This document shows, in pieces, positions 34,559 to 43,860 of a stretch of 64,000 nt of DNA; the first letter of the stretch is position 1; each line of letters opens with the position of its first letter. Position numbers and translations under genes: made by a program. Below the pieces are notes generated by a model. It saw only the letters and a list, made by a program, of their open reading frames with translations, ran no database searches and was not told the origin of the DNA. The stretch comes from Microlunatus phosphovorus NM-1 (GTDB taxonomy: Bacteria > Actinomycetota > Actinomycetes > Propionibacteriales > Propionibacteriaceae): assembly GCF_000270245.1 (NCBI RefSeq), contig NC_015635.1:5518001-5582000 (forward strand), in the 5' to 3' direction.

Positions 34559-35377
34559 ATGGGCGGCAAGTCAGACGCCGACCTCGACGGTGTGCGCTGC
34601 TGGTGGCGGACCTCGATCACCGACGTCCAACCCGGCGAGCTGCGGCTCAGAGGCTACCCGATCGAGGAATTGATCGCCTCGACATCGTACGCAGGAGCGG
34701 TCTGGCTCCTCATCACTGGTGAACGTCCGACACGAACCCAGCTGCGTCTGCTTGACGCCGCGATGGTGGCCGGGGTGGACCATGGGCCCCAGGCACCCTC
34801 GATCGCCGCCGCCCGCATGTCGGTAACCTGCGGCAACCCTCTTAACTCCGCTGTCTCTGTCGGAGTAGCGATGCTCGGGGACACACACGGCGGCGCGGGC
34901 CAGCAATGCATGGAGCTGCTAGAGCGGCTTGTGGAGTCGGGAGGTGGTGAGGATACCGTGGCCGAGGCCGTCGCCAGCCTCCGCGTAGACGGCGGCTACG
35001 TCCCTGGCTTCGGTCACCGGTTCCATCCTCAAGACCCACGCCGAGCCCCACTCCTTGCACTGCTGCACGAGGCCGCAGACATTGGCGAGATCGAAGGTCT
35101 CTATCTGGACTGCGGCGAGCGGCTAGAGCGTGCCCTGGCAACCTCCACTGGCAAGGCTGTCCCGATCAACGTCGACGGCCTGATCGCACTTGTCTATTGT
35201 GAACTAGGACTCCCCGCACCACTTGCGCGCGGCTTGTTCTGCCTATCCCGTGCCGCCGGAGTGCTCGCACACGCCTGGGAGGAGATGCAGGGCGGACGCC
35301 GGATCAAAGGTCCCCTACCGCCACAGATTCTGCCAGTCTATGACGGTCCGATGCCCCGGCACGTGCCCACCACATAG
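34559..35377 (+). CDS. Citrate synthase-like / citryl-CoA-lyase-type enzyme
   Basis: 272 residues, shorter than full citrate synthases (about 370-430), as usual for citryl-CoA-lyase-type proteins. Diagnostic segments: YPIEELIASTSYAGAVWLLI, LGDTHGGAGQQCMELL (first His region), VPGFGHRFHPQDPR (second catalytic His, binding residues) and INVDGLIALVYCELGLP (Asp region). The start is the ATG at 34559, with AAGGA upstream. Together with a former PEP mutase/lyase and CoA-transferase it suggests cleavage or formation of a citryl- or malyl-type CoA ester. The exact substrate is unknown. Confidence 0.8.
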   Translation: MGGKSDADLDGVRCWWRTSITDVQPGELRLRGYPIEELIASTSYAGAVWLLITGERPTRTQLRLLDAAMVAGVDHGPQAPSIAAARMSVTCGNPLNSAVSVGVAMLGDTHGGAGQQCMELLERLVESGGGEDTVAEAVASLRVDGGYVPGFGHRFHPQDPRRAPLLALLHEAADIGEIEGLYLDCGERLERALATSTGKAVPINVDGLIALVYCELGLPAPLARGLFCLSRAAGVLAHAWEEMQGGRRIKGPLPPQILPVYDGPMPRHVPTT

Positions 35378-35907
35378 GCCCGGACAAAGTCTCACGGGGA
35401 AGGTCCTTGTCGACCAGCGGCCTGGCCATGTCAGACGGCGACCGGGTCGCCCGCGATCTCGTGAGTGTGGGCGGCGCTGACCATGCCGAAGACCTGTGAC
35501 CAAACAAGGCGTATCGCTGGTCGTCGACCTGCCCCCGATTCGAGGTCAGCCGCGCACCTGGGACGACGAGAGCGGGTGCGGGGCCTCTCAATCTTGGGTA
35601 TGACGGTGCCCCGACAGGCGTTCGGATCACGGTGCCTCGTTCACACTGGCGGCCGCAGTCGCTGAGATCGCCGGAGGGACCGCGGCCCAGCGCCGTGTTC
35701 CGCAGGCTCGGTCGGTTCCCTGCCGATTCGCCGCTGACCCGACATCCCCGAGTGACGATGGTGCCCGAGTGCGGCCCTCCTACCGGTCCATGCCCGGCCT
35801 GACGGGCCCTAGTCGGTGCGCATCCTCAACAAGATCAAGGAGGTGAGGTTGCTTGGCGACGCCGGGTTCGCGGCGTGCATCGTTCAGTCCTTGCGGTCGG
35901 GATGCGC
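35378..35907. other. Gene-free spacer between convergent genes
   Basis: About 530 bases between the citrate-synthase-like gene (+) and a hydrolase (-). I see no gene, RNA or clear terminator in it. Short open frames lack protein character. Confidence 0.4.
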
Positions 35908-36762
35908 CTAGGAGGCGAGGAACTCGGCGGCGACGGGGGCGAATTGTTCCCAGTACTGGAAGATGCCGCCGTGGCCGGAGTTGGGGTAGATGATCAGCTC
36001 GCTGCCGTTGATGCGCTGGTGCAGGTCCTCCGACAGAGCGGAGGGGACCATGCGGTCGTTGTCGCCGTTGGCGATCAGGGTTGGCTGGGTGATGATCGAC
36101 AAGTCTGCCGGGGTGGAGCGCCCGTACCGTTGGATGGCTTTGAGCTGCCGGCTGAACGCCTTGTTGCTGATCGGCTGGTCGCGGTCGACGATGCGTTCGG
36201 TGAGCCGTTCGACGAAGGCCTTCCCCGCCTGTTTGCCGGCCTGGTCGCGGTTGAAGAAGAGGAACTCTTTGGGATCTGAGCGGGTCAAGGTGGCACGGAG
36301 GATGTCGTAGTAGGTGACGCCGACGACCTTGTCGATGTTCTTCCCGCCGCGGGGGCCGGTCCCGGTGAGGACCAGCTTGCGGACCAGGTCGGGATGTTTG
36401 ACGAGGAGGTCTTGGGCGATCATGCCGCCCATGGAGAAGGAGAAGACGTCGATGGTGTCGTAGCCGAGTGCGGTGATGAAGGTGTAGGCGTCGTCGGCGG
36501 CTTCCTCAAGGGTGTCGGGAACCTGGCCGTTGGAGGCTCCCACGCCGAGCTGGTCGAACGTGATGACGTGCCGGGTGGCGGCGATGGCGTCGACGATGCG
36601 GGGGTCCCAGTTGTCCAGGGTCGCGGCGAGGTGGACGAAGAAGACCACCGGGATGTCCTCGGCAGGGCCGAGCTCGCGGTAGGCAAACGTCTTCCCGTCG
36701 GTGGCGATCGTCTTGGCCGGCGCCTGCGCGTAGGTGGTGATGACGGGGTCGTTGCTGCTCAT
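35908..36762 (-). CDS. Alpha/beta hydrolase
   Basis: 284 residues from the ATG at 36762, preceded by AAGGAACGCACC. Classic order: oxyanion segment VVFFVHLAATLDNWDPRIVD, VITFDQLGVGAS, nucleophile elbow VFSFSMGGMIAQD (Ser), acid in QPTLIANGDNDRMVP, and His in IIYPNSGHGGIFQYW. Resembles esterases/haloperoxidase-like hydrolases. Last gene of a leftward set with an oxidoreductase and a decayed paralogue. The open frame extends upstream to 37425, but that part is antisense-frame sequence within the oxidoreductase gene. Confidence 0.9.
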   Translation of the reverse strand: MSSNDPVITTYAQAPAKTIATDGKTFAYRELGPAEDIPVVFFVHLAATLDNWDPRIVDAIAATRHVITFDQLGVGASNGQVPDTLEEAADDAYTFITALGYDTIDVFSFSMGGMIAQDLLVKHPDLVRKLVLTGTGPRGGKNIDKVVGVTYYDILRATLTRSDPKEFLFFNRDQAGKQAGKAFVERLTERIVDRDQPISNKAFSRQLKAIQRYGRSTPADLSIITQPTLIANGDNDRMVPSALSEDLHQRINGSELIIYPNSGHGGIFQYWEQFAPVAAEFLAS

Positions 36763-36818
36763 GATGGTGCGTTCCTTCTTGATCGCTGGATGTGCGCGGT
36801 CGGGTGGGTGGGTGGTGG

Positions 36819-37814
36819 TCAGGGGACGGTGACGACGGTCTTGCCGCGGACACCGCCGTGGGCGAGGGACGCCAGGGCCTGCGGGGTCTGGTCGAACGGG
36901 AACGTGGCACCCACTACGGGACGGATGGCGCCGCGGTCGACGAGTTGGGTGATCTGGCGTAGCTGGTTCCCGGAGGCGCGCATGAACAAGAACTCGTAGC
37001 TCACGCCGAGCTTCTGGGCCTGGGCCCGCGTCTTGCGGCTGAGGCCGGCAATCGCCAGCCTCACAAGGGGGTTCAGGCCCAGCTCCTTGGCGAACGCGGG
37101 ATCGGGGACGCCGTAGATCCCGACAGTCTTGCCGCCGGGCTTCAGTACCTGCAGCGACTTGGCGAGGTTCTCCCCGCCCAAGCTGTCCAGCACGAAGTCG
37201 TACCCGGTCAGCTCCGTTTCGAAGTCCTGGCTGCGGTAGTCGATAACCGTGTCCGCGCCGAGGCCGGTGACAAACTCGGCGTTGCCCGCGGAGACAGTGG
37301 TGGCGACGTGCGCGCCGAGATGCTTGGCGAGTTGGATGGCGATGGTGCCGACTCCGCCGGCGCCGGCATGGATGAGGACCTTCTGACGGGCCTGCACGTG
37401 ACCCTTCTCCACCAGCGCCTGCCATGCGGTCAGTGCGACCAGCGGCATCGAGGCGGCCTCGCCCAGGCTGATCGTGGTCGGGGCGGGGGCGAGGTCGGCC
37501 TGATCGACCGCGATGCGCTCGGCAAACGTCCCGATCCGGTGGTCCCGCGGGCGGGCGTAGACCTGGTCTCCTGGCTGAAAGCCCTGCACTCGTGCGCCGG
37601 TGCGGATGACGGTGCCGGCCAGGTCGTGACCCAAGATCAGCGGGGTTCGGTAGGGAAGGATGGCCTTGAACTCGCCCTCCCGGACCTTCTCGTCCAGCTG
37701 ATTGAGACCCGCTGCGGCCACGTTGACCAAGACGTCATGTGCACCGACGATGGGTTCGGGCACGTTCGCCTGGTGGATGGGCTGCTTGTAGTTGTCGAAC
37801 ACGAACGCTCGCAC
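36819..37814 (-). CDS. Zinc-independent MDR oxidoreductase (quinone reductase-like)
   Basis: 331 residues. N-terminal GroES-like fold (FVFDNYKQPIHQANVPEPIV, LILGHDLAGTVIRTG), Rossmann part with VLIHAGAGGVGTIAIQLAKH for NADPH, and VIDYRSQDFE. It lacks the structural-zinc cysteine cluster, so it fits the quinone-oxidoreductase branch of medium-chain dehydrogenases (NADP-dependent). Between two alpha/beta hydrolases downstream of a TetR gene, it is probably part of a detoxification set induced by a small lipophilic compound (inference). Confidence 0.9.
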   Translation of the reverse strand: MRAFVFDNYKQPIHQANVPEPIVGAHDVLVNVAAAGLNQLDEKVREGEFKAILPYRTPLILGHDLAGTVIRTGARVQGFQPGDQVYARPRDHRIGTFAERIAVDQADLAPAPTTISLGEAASMPLVALTAWQALVEKGHVQARQKVLIHAGAGGVGTIAIQLAKHLGAHVATTVSAGNAEFVTGLGADTVIDYRSQDFETELTGYDFVLDSLGGENLAKSLQVLKPGGKTVGIYGVPDPAFAKELGLNPLVRLAIAGLSRKTRAQAQKLGVSYEFLFMRASGNQLRQITQLVDRGAIRPVVGATFPFDQTPQALASLAHGGVRGKTVVTVP

Positions 37815-37867
37815 GGGTGTTCCTCCTAGGGTCTAGTTGAATGAGTCCGAGAGACGCCGGCCGAGGC

Positions 37868-38600
37868 TCAGCGGCGCAGGAATCCGCTAGTGAGTTCGGT
37901 GACGCTTCGATGGTTCTGGGGCACGACACCGTGGCCGGAGTCGGCGAAGATCCGCACCTCCGCGTCGGGTAGTCGGGTCAGCAAGGCGTCGGCGTTGCCG
38001 GCCGGGACCATCCGGTCGCTGTCACCGTGCGGGATGAGGACCGGTCCGGTGAACTTGTTCGGTCCCGGCTGCTGGTGACCCCACCGGTTCACGGCGCGCA
38101 GCTGGGCGCGGATCACCGCCGCCGTGACGGGTTTGTCCGGGCCGGCGCTGCGCCGCTTCAGCCGCGCCTGGTAGCTCTTCGCGGCCTGGCTGCCGGTGGG
38201 TGTACGGGTGAAGAACAGCAGGGTGGTCGGGTTCGTGAACGTGGCGAGCCCGCGCAGGATCGCGCGGACCGTGACCCCTGTCATCGCCGCCTCCCCCGGT
38301 CCGCCCTGCGGGCCGGTCCCGGCCAGGATCAGCCGGTCGATCAGGTCAGGGGCCTGTCGGGTTGTCTCTTGGGCGACCATGCCGCCTATCGACAGCCCGA
38401 ACAGGTCCACGTGAGACATCCGCGGGCACCGATCACCGCGACCGCGTCGGAGGCCATGTCTTCGAACCGATCGGGCACCGCCCCGCTGGAGCCGCCCACA
38501 CCGCTGTCCAGATTCGTTAACGCACCAGCGGGGCATCTCGACCATCGATACCGTGAACGCGGCCGACGCCCAGCTCCGGCGCCGGCACGGTTCATGGAGG
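37868..38600 (-). pseudogene. Second alpha/beta hydrolase, frameshifted and 5' decayed
   Basis: The C-terminal 190 codons are good hydrolase sequence: MSHVDLFGLSIGGMVAQETT (nucleophile Ser), GTGPQGGPGEAAMTG, VLIPHGDSDRMVPAGNADAL (acid), IFADSGHGVVPQNH (His). The preceding part lies in another frame (GVGGSSGAVPDRFEDMASDA, VAVIGA) and is joined by a 1-nt loss at the GG near 38420. Further upstream the beta-sheet start with the oxyanion hole is not readable in any frame. Paralogous to the intact hydrolase at 35908-36762. It would have been the first gene behind the TetR-type operator. Confidence 0.75.
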
Positions 38601-38737
38601 CGCCGACCCAGACGGTGACCGCCGGGGCGGTGTTCGTCTACCGGCCCTGTCTCATGCTCCGACGTCATCACGACTCTTCCCTCCCGTCGCGGTCCACGGG
38701 AGCCTCAACAACCGACGTAACCGACTGTACTCAATCA

Positions 38738-38749
38738 TGAGTATACTCA
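38738..38749. promoter_or_regulatory. Palindromic operator upstream of the hydrolase operon
   Basis: TGAGTATACTCA is a perfect 12-bp palindrome. It is overlapped by a second inverted pair, TACTCA-ATCA-TGAGTA (38728-38743), and contains a -10-like TATACT. Placed upstream of the leftward hydrolase/oxidoreductase genes and downstream of the TetR gene, it is a good candidate TetR-family operator. Confidence 0.6.
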
Positions 38750-39255
38750 GTAATATTGTCGAGGTGATGTACACCACTTTCCGACAGCGGGAGCGTGGGA
38801 TGGGGTCAGGTGACAGGTACGGGCCAGGCTGCCGAACGAGGCCGCCTTGCCGCCCGGGAGTCCGTCCAGCGATCGTGCGTTGGCGTCGTGCGGGACGGCC
38901 CAGATCGAGCCGGGCTCAGGTCGTCCGGTAGGTCGTACCGCCCGTCGGTCAGATGCAAGTCCAAGGCGGCGAGAGTCATCGAGCTGAGACAGACGTCGCG
39001 GGCCGATGAGCGGTAGCCCAGAGGTCGCCAACCCATGGGAGCGTTCGCTCGCTCAGGCGGTGCCGACTTGGCTTCAGCGCGTTCGACCTCGTCGGCGATC
39101 TGGATGCTCGCATCCACGATCCGGTCCCCTGCTCCTGGGGCTCCCGGTGCACGAGCCGGCCCCAGTCACTGAGCCGACCTTCCGTGCTTTGCGCAGGTAG
39201 CGCATCTGTTGTCTTCTCGGGTGAGCCGACTCCAACCAGGAGCCGGGGAGGGTCG
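38750..39255. other. Spacer between operator and TetR gene
   Basis: No gene recognised. A leftward frame containing RSSARDVCLSSMTLAALDLH might be a remnant, but it has no family match. Confidence 0.3.
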
Positions 39256-39873
39256 TCAGCGCAGCAGCAGCGCCAGTTGGTGACCGATGTCGGCGGTGAT
39301 CTCGTTCACACCGCGGGCCAGGCTCGTGCTGGCCGCCATGGTCAAGAACATGACCGCGGATGCAACCCTCGCGAGGGTCGCCGCATCCGCGGCGGTCAGG
39401 CGCGGGTCGCGGCCGAAGATGCCGGCCAGGGCGTCCTCGGTCTGGGCGACGATGGCCAGCGCGGCGGCGTGGTGCGGCTCGGCGGGGTCGCCGAACACCA
39501 TCTCGCGCAGGTAGGTGCGACCGTTGTCGATCTGGGACCGGTTGCACTCCACGATCGGTGTCACAACGGCCATGACAGCTTCGAGCGGGTCGGTCTGGGC
39601 CTGCGCCGCAGCCTGCCCTCGCCGCAAGGCGTCGGCGTAGTGGGCGTTCTGGACCAGCAGCAGCAGCTCACCTTTGGTCTTGGCGTACAGGAACAAGGTC
39701 CCGGCGCCGATGTCGGCCCGATCAGCGATCTGCTGCGTGGTGACGTCGTCGACGCCGTGCTCTGTGAACAACTCTCCGGCGGCAGCGATGATCCGCTGCA
39801 GCTTGGCCTGTTTGTTGCGCTCGCGGCGACCGGTCGAGGCGAAAGAGGACATCGGCGAGGGCGTGATCGACAT
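39256..39873 (-). CDS. TetR-family transcriptional regulator
   Basis: 205 residues. N-terminal TetR helix-turn-helix: KLQRIIAAAGELFTEHGVDD, TTQQIADRADIGAGTLFLYA, KTKGELLLLV. C-terminal ligand domain is helical (DPLEAVMAVVTPIVECN). It probably represses its own promoter (palindrome at 39899-39912) and the hydrolase/oxidoreductase genes to its left (palindrome at 38738-38749), being released by a lipophilic substrate of those enzymes. Regulation is inferred from arrangement. Confidence 0.92.
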   Translation of the reverse strand: MSITPSPMSSFASTGRRERNKQAKLQRIIAAAGELFTEHGVDDVTTQQIADRADIGAGTLFLYAKTKGELLLLVQNAHYADALRRGQAAAQAQTDPLEAVMAVVTPIVECNRSQIDNGRTYLREMVFGDPAEPHHAAALAIVAQTEDALAGIFGRDPRLTAADAATLARVASAVMFLTMAASTSLARGVNEITADIGHQLALLLR

Positions 39874-39898
39874 GGTGGTCTCCTCCCGGGAACTACAT

Positions 39899-39912
39899 CT
39901 GACTAGGGTCAG
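39899..39912. promoter_or_regulatory. Palindrome in the tetR promoter region
   Basis: CTGAC-TAGG-GTCAG, 26 bases upstream of the TetR start. Candidate autoregulatory operator. It differs from the operator at 38738, so the two sites may have different affinity or one may be unrelated. Confidence 0.45.
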
Positions 39913-40043
39913 TTCTGAGCATAATCATTAACGTGAGGTCCCATCGGGTGGCAGCCCACCCGGCTGGACAGGCTGGTGATCCGCGACCCGCCAAGTTCAG
40001 GGACGTTACCGGCGCTGCGATGATGCCCCAGGCCCCGGCGTGA

Positions 40044-40412
40044 GTGACCTTCGCAGATCGGCTTGTCGACGACGCTGCCTTGCATTTGGTCGGCCCATTT
40101 GGACTGATTGATGCCGATGCGGCGGCGAACTTCTTGCCGGGTGGAGCAGGGGGTCGGCCGCCGAGGCGGCTGGTCAGCGACTTCCACCACCCGATCCACC
40201 TCCACCTGCGCCCCTTCTCCAAGTGCTTTCCCGCGGCACCCGCGGTTCCGGTCCCGGCGATCACGGCTGGAAGGACACGATCGATCTACGACCTGCCGAA
40301 GAGGCCGCGATCCTTGTCTGCTCGAGGATTGGGCGGGAGGGTCGTCTTCCACTGCCACAACCTCGAACACGAAGACATGATGGGCAACTTCCAGACTCGG
40401 CCGGCCGGATGA
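40044..40412 (+). pseudogene. Multicopper oxidase C-terminal remnant
   Basis: Contains the two C-terminal copper motifs of multicopper oxidases: HHPIHLHL (H-P-x-H-x-H) and VVFHCHNLEHEDMMGNFQ (H-C-H-x3-H-x4-M). The intervening part is readable only in another frame (VLSRGTRGSGPGDHGWKDTI, DLRPAEEAAILV), so at least two frameshifts separate the motifs. The N-terminal three quarters of the protein is absent. Remnant of a copper-dependent oxidase, next to the metal-related genes further right. Confidence 0.8.
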
Positions 40413-40536
40413 TGTGCCCAGCGCCGCGATGAGTCGCCCAGCACCCTGCAATAGCTAGCTTTGCTAAGGAGCAGGGAACGCACGTCAGCACCCGTCATTC
40501 CGTTGGTCGCTCGCGATCGCGGCCTACGCTCGCCAG

Positions 40537-40995
40537 GTGGCCATCTCCGTGCTGGAGCTTCTGGGGCTGTTCCTCGGCGGACTCCTCGCGGGCGAAGAGT
40601 TGGTCGTACGCTGGGGCGTGCAACCGGCACTCCGTCGCCTCGAGGATCACGCACACATCGAGGCGCGCGTGTCCTTGGTCCGACGACTCATGATCGTCGT
40701 GCCTGCACTCATGATCCCGACCGCGCTAGTGGGGGCGGCCGTGCTCGTGTTCAGCGGCACCGGCGCGGGCTTCGCCCTCCGATGCGCCGGTGTCGCCAGT
40801 CTCGTTGCCTTCCTCCTCCTGTCGTTCCTCGGCACGGTCCCTATCAACATCACGGTCAACGACACTTGGTCGCCCGACAACCCGCCCGCGGACTGGCGAA
40901 AAGTGGTCGTTCGCTGGGAGCAGATCGACACCTTCCGCGCTGGAACGGCAACTCTCGCGTTCGTCCTGTTCCTGGTCGCAGCCGCACTCGGCTGA
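40537..40995 (+). CDS. DUF1772-type membrane protein
   Basis: 152 residues from GTG 40537, with four hydrophobic segments (LELLGLFLGGLLAGEELVVR, LMIVVPALMIPTALVGAAVL, CAGVASLVAFLLLSFLG, FRAGTATLAFVLFLVAAALG). VPINITVNDTWSPDNPPADW followed by VVVRWEQIDTFR matches the conserved V-P-x-N ... W ... R-W-x-x-x-x-x-x-R pattern of DUF1772, a family that includes anthrone-oxygenase-like proteins. Biological role unknown. It stands alone between pseudogenes. Confidence 0.75.
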   Translation: MAISVLELLGLFLGGLLAGEELVVRWGVQPALRRLEDHAHIEARVSLVRRLMIVVPALMIPTALVGAAVLVFSGTGAGFALRCAGVASLVAFLLLSFLGTVPINITVNDTWSPDNPPADWRKVVVRWEQIDTFRAGTATLAFVLFLVAAALG

Positions 40996-41069
40996 GCAGA
41001 TCTCCCGCGGCTTGCCGCCGTCGAATCGCGTCGAAATCAACCGTGACCCAGCGGTCTAGTCGCAGTTCT

Positions 41070-41530
41070 TCACGTGCAGGACATCACATCGCAGTGTTCC
41101 GCTCGTACAGCAGCCGCGTCGTGCGCGAGGCGATCTTCCAGGTCGAGGTCTTCCAGCCAGTACGCCACCTCGTGGACTTCGCCACCGAGTACAACTGCAT
41201 CGCCCACACCGGTCCCTCGCGCAGCGCGCCACCCCGCCACGATCTCACCGCGCTGCCCCAAGGCCACGCCCAGCAGCCTCCGCGACGCCCGGGCGCCTAC
41301 GACACGTCGGCGTCGGCCGTACCTACACCTAACCGACGTCATCCTGCTCGTCCAAGACCTCCACGTCACCGCCATCGATGCCGCCATCGACGAGATCCTC
41401 CGCGACCACACCATCGATCCACGCCGCGACTACCAACCCACCGGCCGGCCACCCCGGACCAACCAAGAAGGGCTGAGCCCACAACTCGTAGGTTCAGCCC
41501 ATTCCGATGTCCAGAGACATCACCACTGGC
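41070..41530 (+). pseudogene. Integrase-core (IS481-like) transposase remnant
   Basis: The segment LHLTDVILLVQDLHVTAIDA, EILRDHTIDPRRDYQPTGRP, followed downstream by a frame rich in stops, matches the extreme C-terminus of actinobacterial IS481-type transposases (LTDVTVLVQDLHVxVI, LDPxRDYQPTG). The catalytic core upstream is not readable in one frame. A dead insertion-sequence end between DUF1772 and the P-type ATPase gene. Confidence 0.55.
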
Positions 41531-41709
41531 CGGGGCGACACTGGCCGGGGCGACGGGATTGGAACGTTGCGACCTCCCGCTGCGCGGCCAGCTACCGCCG
41601 GCGTCCTGTAGTGGTGGACGTCGATCTCACGTTCGCCCGACTCGCCGCGTCCTCTGGCGCTGTGGTGCGCGGCGCCGGCAACAGGCTGAACCCTCCGTCA
41701 GGATGATCC

Positions 41710-43860
41710 TCACTTTCTGTGCCCGTCGTCGGCGCAGCAACTGCAGCCGGGTTCGCAGTCGCAGCCGGGACGGTCTGCCCCCTGAGCGGTGGCCGGGGTC
41801 GCCGACGGCGGCGCTGCCAGGGTCAGGGTCTGGACCTCGCCGCGGGGCATCACGCTCAGCGGCTCGGGCGACGGAGATGCTGTGCGGGTTGCCTTCAGTT
41901 GATCGTGTTCGCGGACCGCCGCCGGCCGCGGAGGGCCGCTGGCGGGCCGGCTCGGCAACAGACGACGGCGGCCGGCGCGGATGCCGTTCAAGATGACCAG
42001 GACCTCAGCGAGCTCATGGGTAGCGACCACGGCGGCCAGACCGAGGATCCCCAACCCGGCCAGAGGGATCAACACGACGATGATCAAACCGGACAGGACC
42101 AGGTTCTGCGTAAAGATCGTCCGGGCGTGCCGAGTGTGAGCGATCGCATCCGGGAGCCGGCGGAGATCCTCTCCCATCAACGCGACATCGGCGGCCTCGA
42201 TGGCGACGTCGCTGCCCATCGCACCCATCGCAATCCCGGCGTCTGCGGTGGCCAGCGCCGGGGCATCGTTGATGCCGTCGCCGACCATCGCCACCGGACC
42301 GCGGGCCTGCAGCTCGGTTACGATCTGAGCCTTGTCCTCCGGCGACAGCCCCGCCCGGACCTCGGTGACTCCGGCCTGGGCGGCGATGGCGGCGGCGGTG
42401 CGGGCGTTGTCGCCGGTCAGCATCACCACCGACACCCCCTGACGACGCAGCAGTGCGACTGCCTCCGCCGCCTCCGGGCGAATCTCGTCCCGGACAGCCA
42501 CCGCACCCAACAATTCGCCATCGTGCTCGACCAGCACCACAGTGGCGCCGGCGTCCTGCAGCCGAACTACGTCAGCGGTGAGATCGCCGACCGCGACGAA
42601 CCCGGGCTTGCCGAGCCGCGCCGGCCGACCAGCAACGATCCCGGTCAAGCCCTGCCCCGGGACGGCCTCCACCTCCCGGCCGTCTAGACCCGGAAGATCA
42701 GCGGCTGCGGCGGTAATCGCCGCCGCCAGCGGATGCTCGCTGCGGGCCTCCAAGGCGGCAGCCACGGCCAACACCTGGTCAGCAGGGATGGAGCCGGCGG
42801 GCACGATCTCGATCACCGACGGCTCGTTGCGGGTCAAGGTGCCGGTCTTGTCGACGGCGACGACTTTCACCGAGCCGAGCTGCTCGACCGCGGCGCCGCC
42901 CTTGATCAGCACCCCACCCTTCGAGGCAGCGCCGATCGCGGCGACCACAGCGATCGGGACACTCAACGCGAACGCACACGGCGCCGCGGCGACCAGCACC
43001 ACCAGGGCCCGTGGGATCCAAACGGCCGGGTCGTCGACCAGGCTGCCGATCAAGGCAACCAGACCAGCGAGGATCAACACTCCCGGCACGAGCGGACGTG
43101 CGATGCGTTCGGCGAGCCGTTGGCTGGCGCCCTTGCGTTCCTGCGCTTCCTGCACGACGTGTACCAGCCTCGCCAGCGAGTTGTCCGCCGTCGTGGCTGT
43201 CACCTCGACCTCGACCGCACCGGTGCCGTTCACTGTCCCGGCGAACACCTCCGCGCCCGGCCCAACCTCCACCGGCACCGACTCCCCGGTCACGACCGAC
43301 GTGTCGATCGCTGACCGGCCGCTGCGGACCACCCCGTCGGTGGCGACCTTGTCGCCCGGGCGGACCAGCAGCAGGTCACCCACCCGCAGATCGCCGGCTG
43401 GGACTGTCTCGGCAGTTCCTGACCGCAGCACTGTCGCCGTCGGCGGCACCAGATCCAACAAGGCCCGCAGACTGTTGCGGGTCCGGGCCAGCGCGTAGCC
43501 CTCCAACCCCTCGGCGATGGAGAACAGGAACGCCAGCGTGGCTGCCTCCGCGACCTCGCCCAGCAGGATCGCGCCAACCGCGGCGATCGTCATCAACAAC
43601 CCGACCCCGAGCCGGCCCTTGACCAGGCCACGCAACGCGCCAGGCACGAACGTCGACCCGCCCACCAGGGCGGCGACCGCGAACAGCACCGTCTCGACCA
43701 GCGTGTCCGCCGGGGTGATCAGCCCGGCCAGCAGCAGCAGACCCGCCAAGGCGGCAGCCTGCAACTCACGGATCCGCCACACCGGCGTCACCGTGACCGG
43801 CTCCGACACTCCGGTGTGCTCTTCGTCGACCTCGTCCGGCCCGCAGCACGCGTCAGCCAT
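41710..43860 (-). CDS. P1B-type heavy-metal ATPase with APC motif and Cys-rich tail
   Basis: 716 residues. All P-type marks are present: actuator SVVTGESVPVEVG, phosphorylation site VVAVDKTGTLTRNE, nucleotide-binding SEHPLAAAI, and hinge MVGDGINDAPALA. The transmembrane metal motif is VAAAPCAFALS (A-P-C rather than C-P-C), and TM8 carries ATHELAEVLVILNG. APC/SPC-type pumps with H-E in TM8 belong near P1B-4 (Co/Zn/Cd/Fe). There is no N-terminal HMA domain, only MADACCG. The C-terminus ends in CDCEPGCSCC, likely metal-binding. It overlaps the upstream CmtR-like regulator gene by 8 bases, so the pair is co-expressed for metal export. Confidence 0.93.
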   Translation of the reverse strand: MADACCGPDEVDEEHTGVSEPVTVTPVWRIRELQAAALAGLLLLAGLITPADTLVETVLFAVAALVGGSTFVPGALRGLVKGRLGVGLLMTIAAVGAILLGEVAEAATLAFLFSIAEGLEGYALARTRNSLRALLDLVPPTATVLRSGTAETVPAGDLRVGDLLLVRPGDKVATDGVVRSGRSAIDTSVVTGESVPVEVGPGAEVFAGTVNGTGAVEVEVTATTADNSLARLVHVVQEAQERKGASQRLAERIARPLVPGVLILAGLVALIGSLVDDPAVWIPRALVVLVAAAPCAFALSVPIAVVAAIGAASKGGVLIKGGAAVEQLGSVKVVAVDKTGTLTRNEPSVIEIVPAGSIPADQVLAVAAALEARSEHPLAAAITAAAADLPGLDGREVEAVPGQGLTGIVAGRPARLGKPGFVAVGDLTADVVRLQDAGATVVLVEHDGELLGAVAVRDEIRPEAAEAVALLRRQGVSVVMLTGDNARTAAAIAAQAGVTEVRAGLSPEDKAQIVTELQARGPVAMVGDGINDAPALATADAGIAMGAMGSDVAIEAADVALMGEDLRRLPDAIAHTRHARTIFTQNLVLSGLIIVVLIPLAGLGILGLAAVVATHELAEVLVILNGIRAGRRRLLPSRPASGPPRPAAVREHDQLKATRTASPSPEPLSVMPRGEVQTLTLAAPPSATPATAQGADRPGCDCEPGCSCCADDGHRK

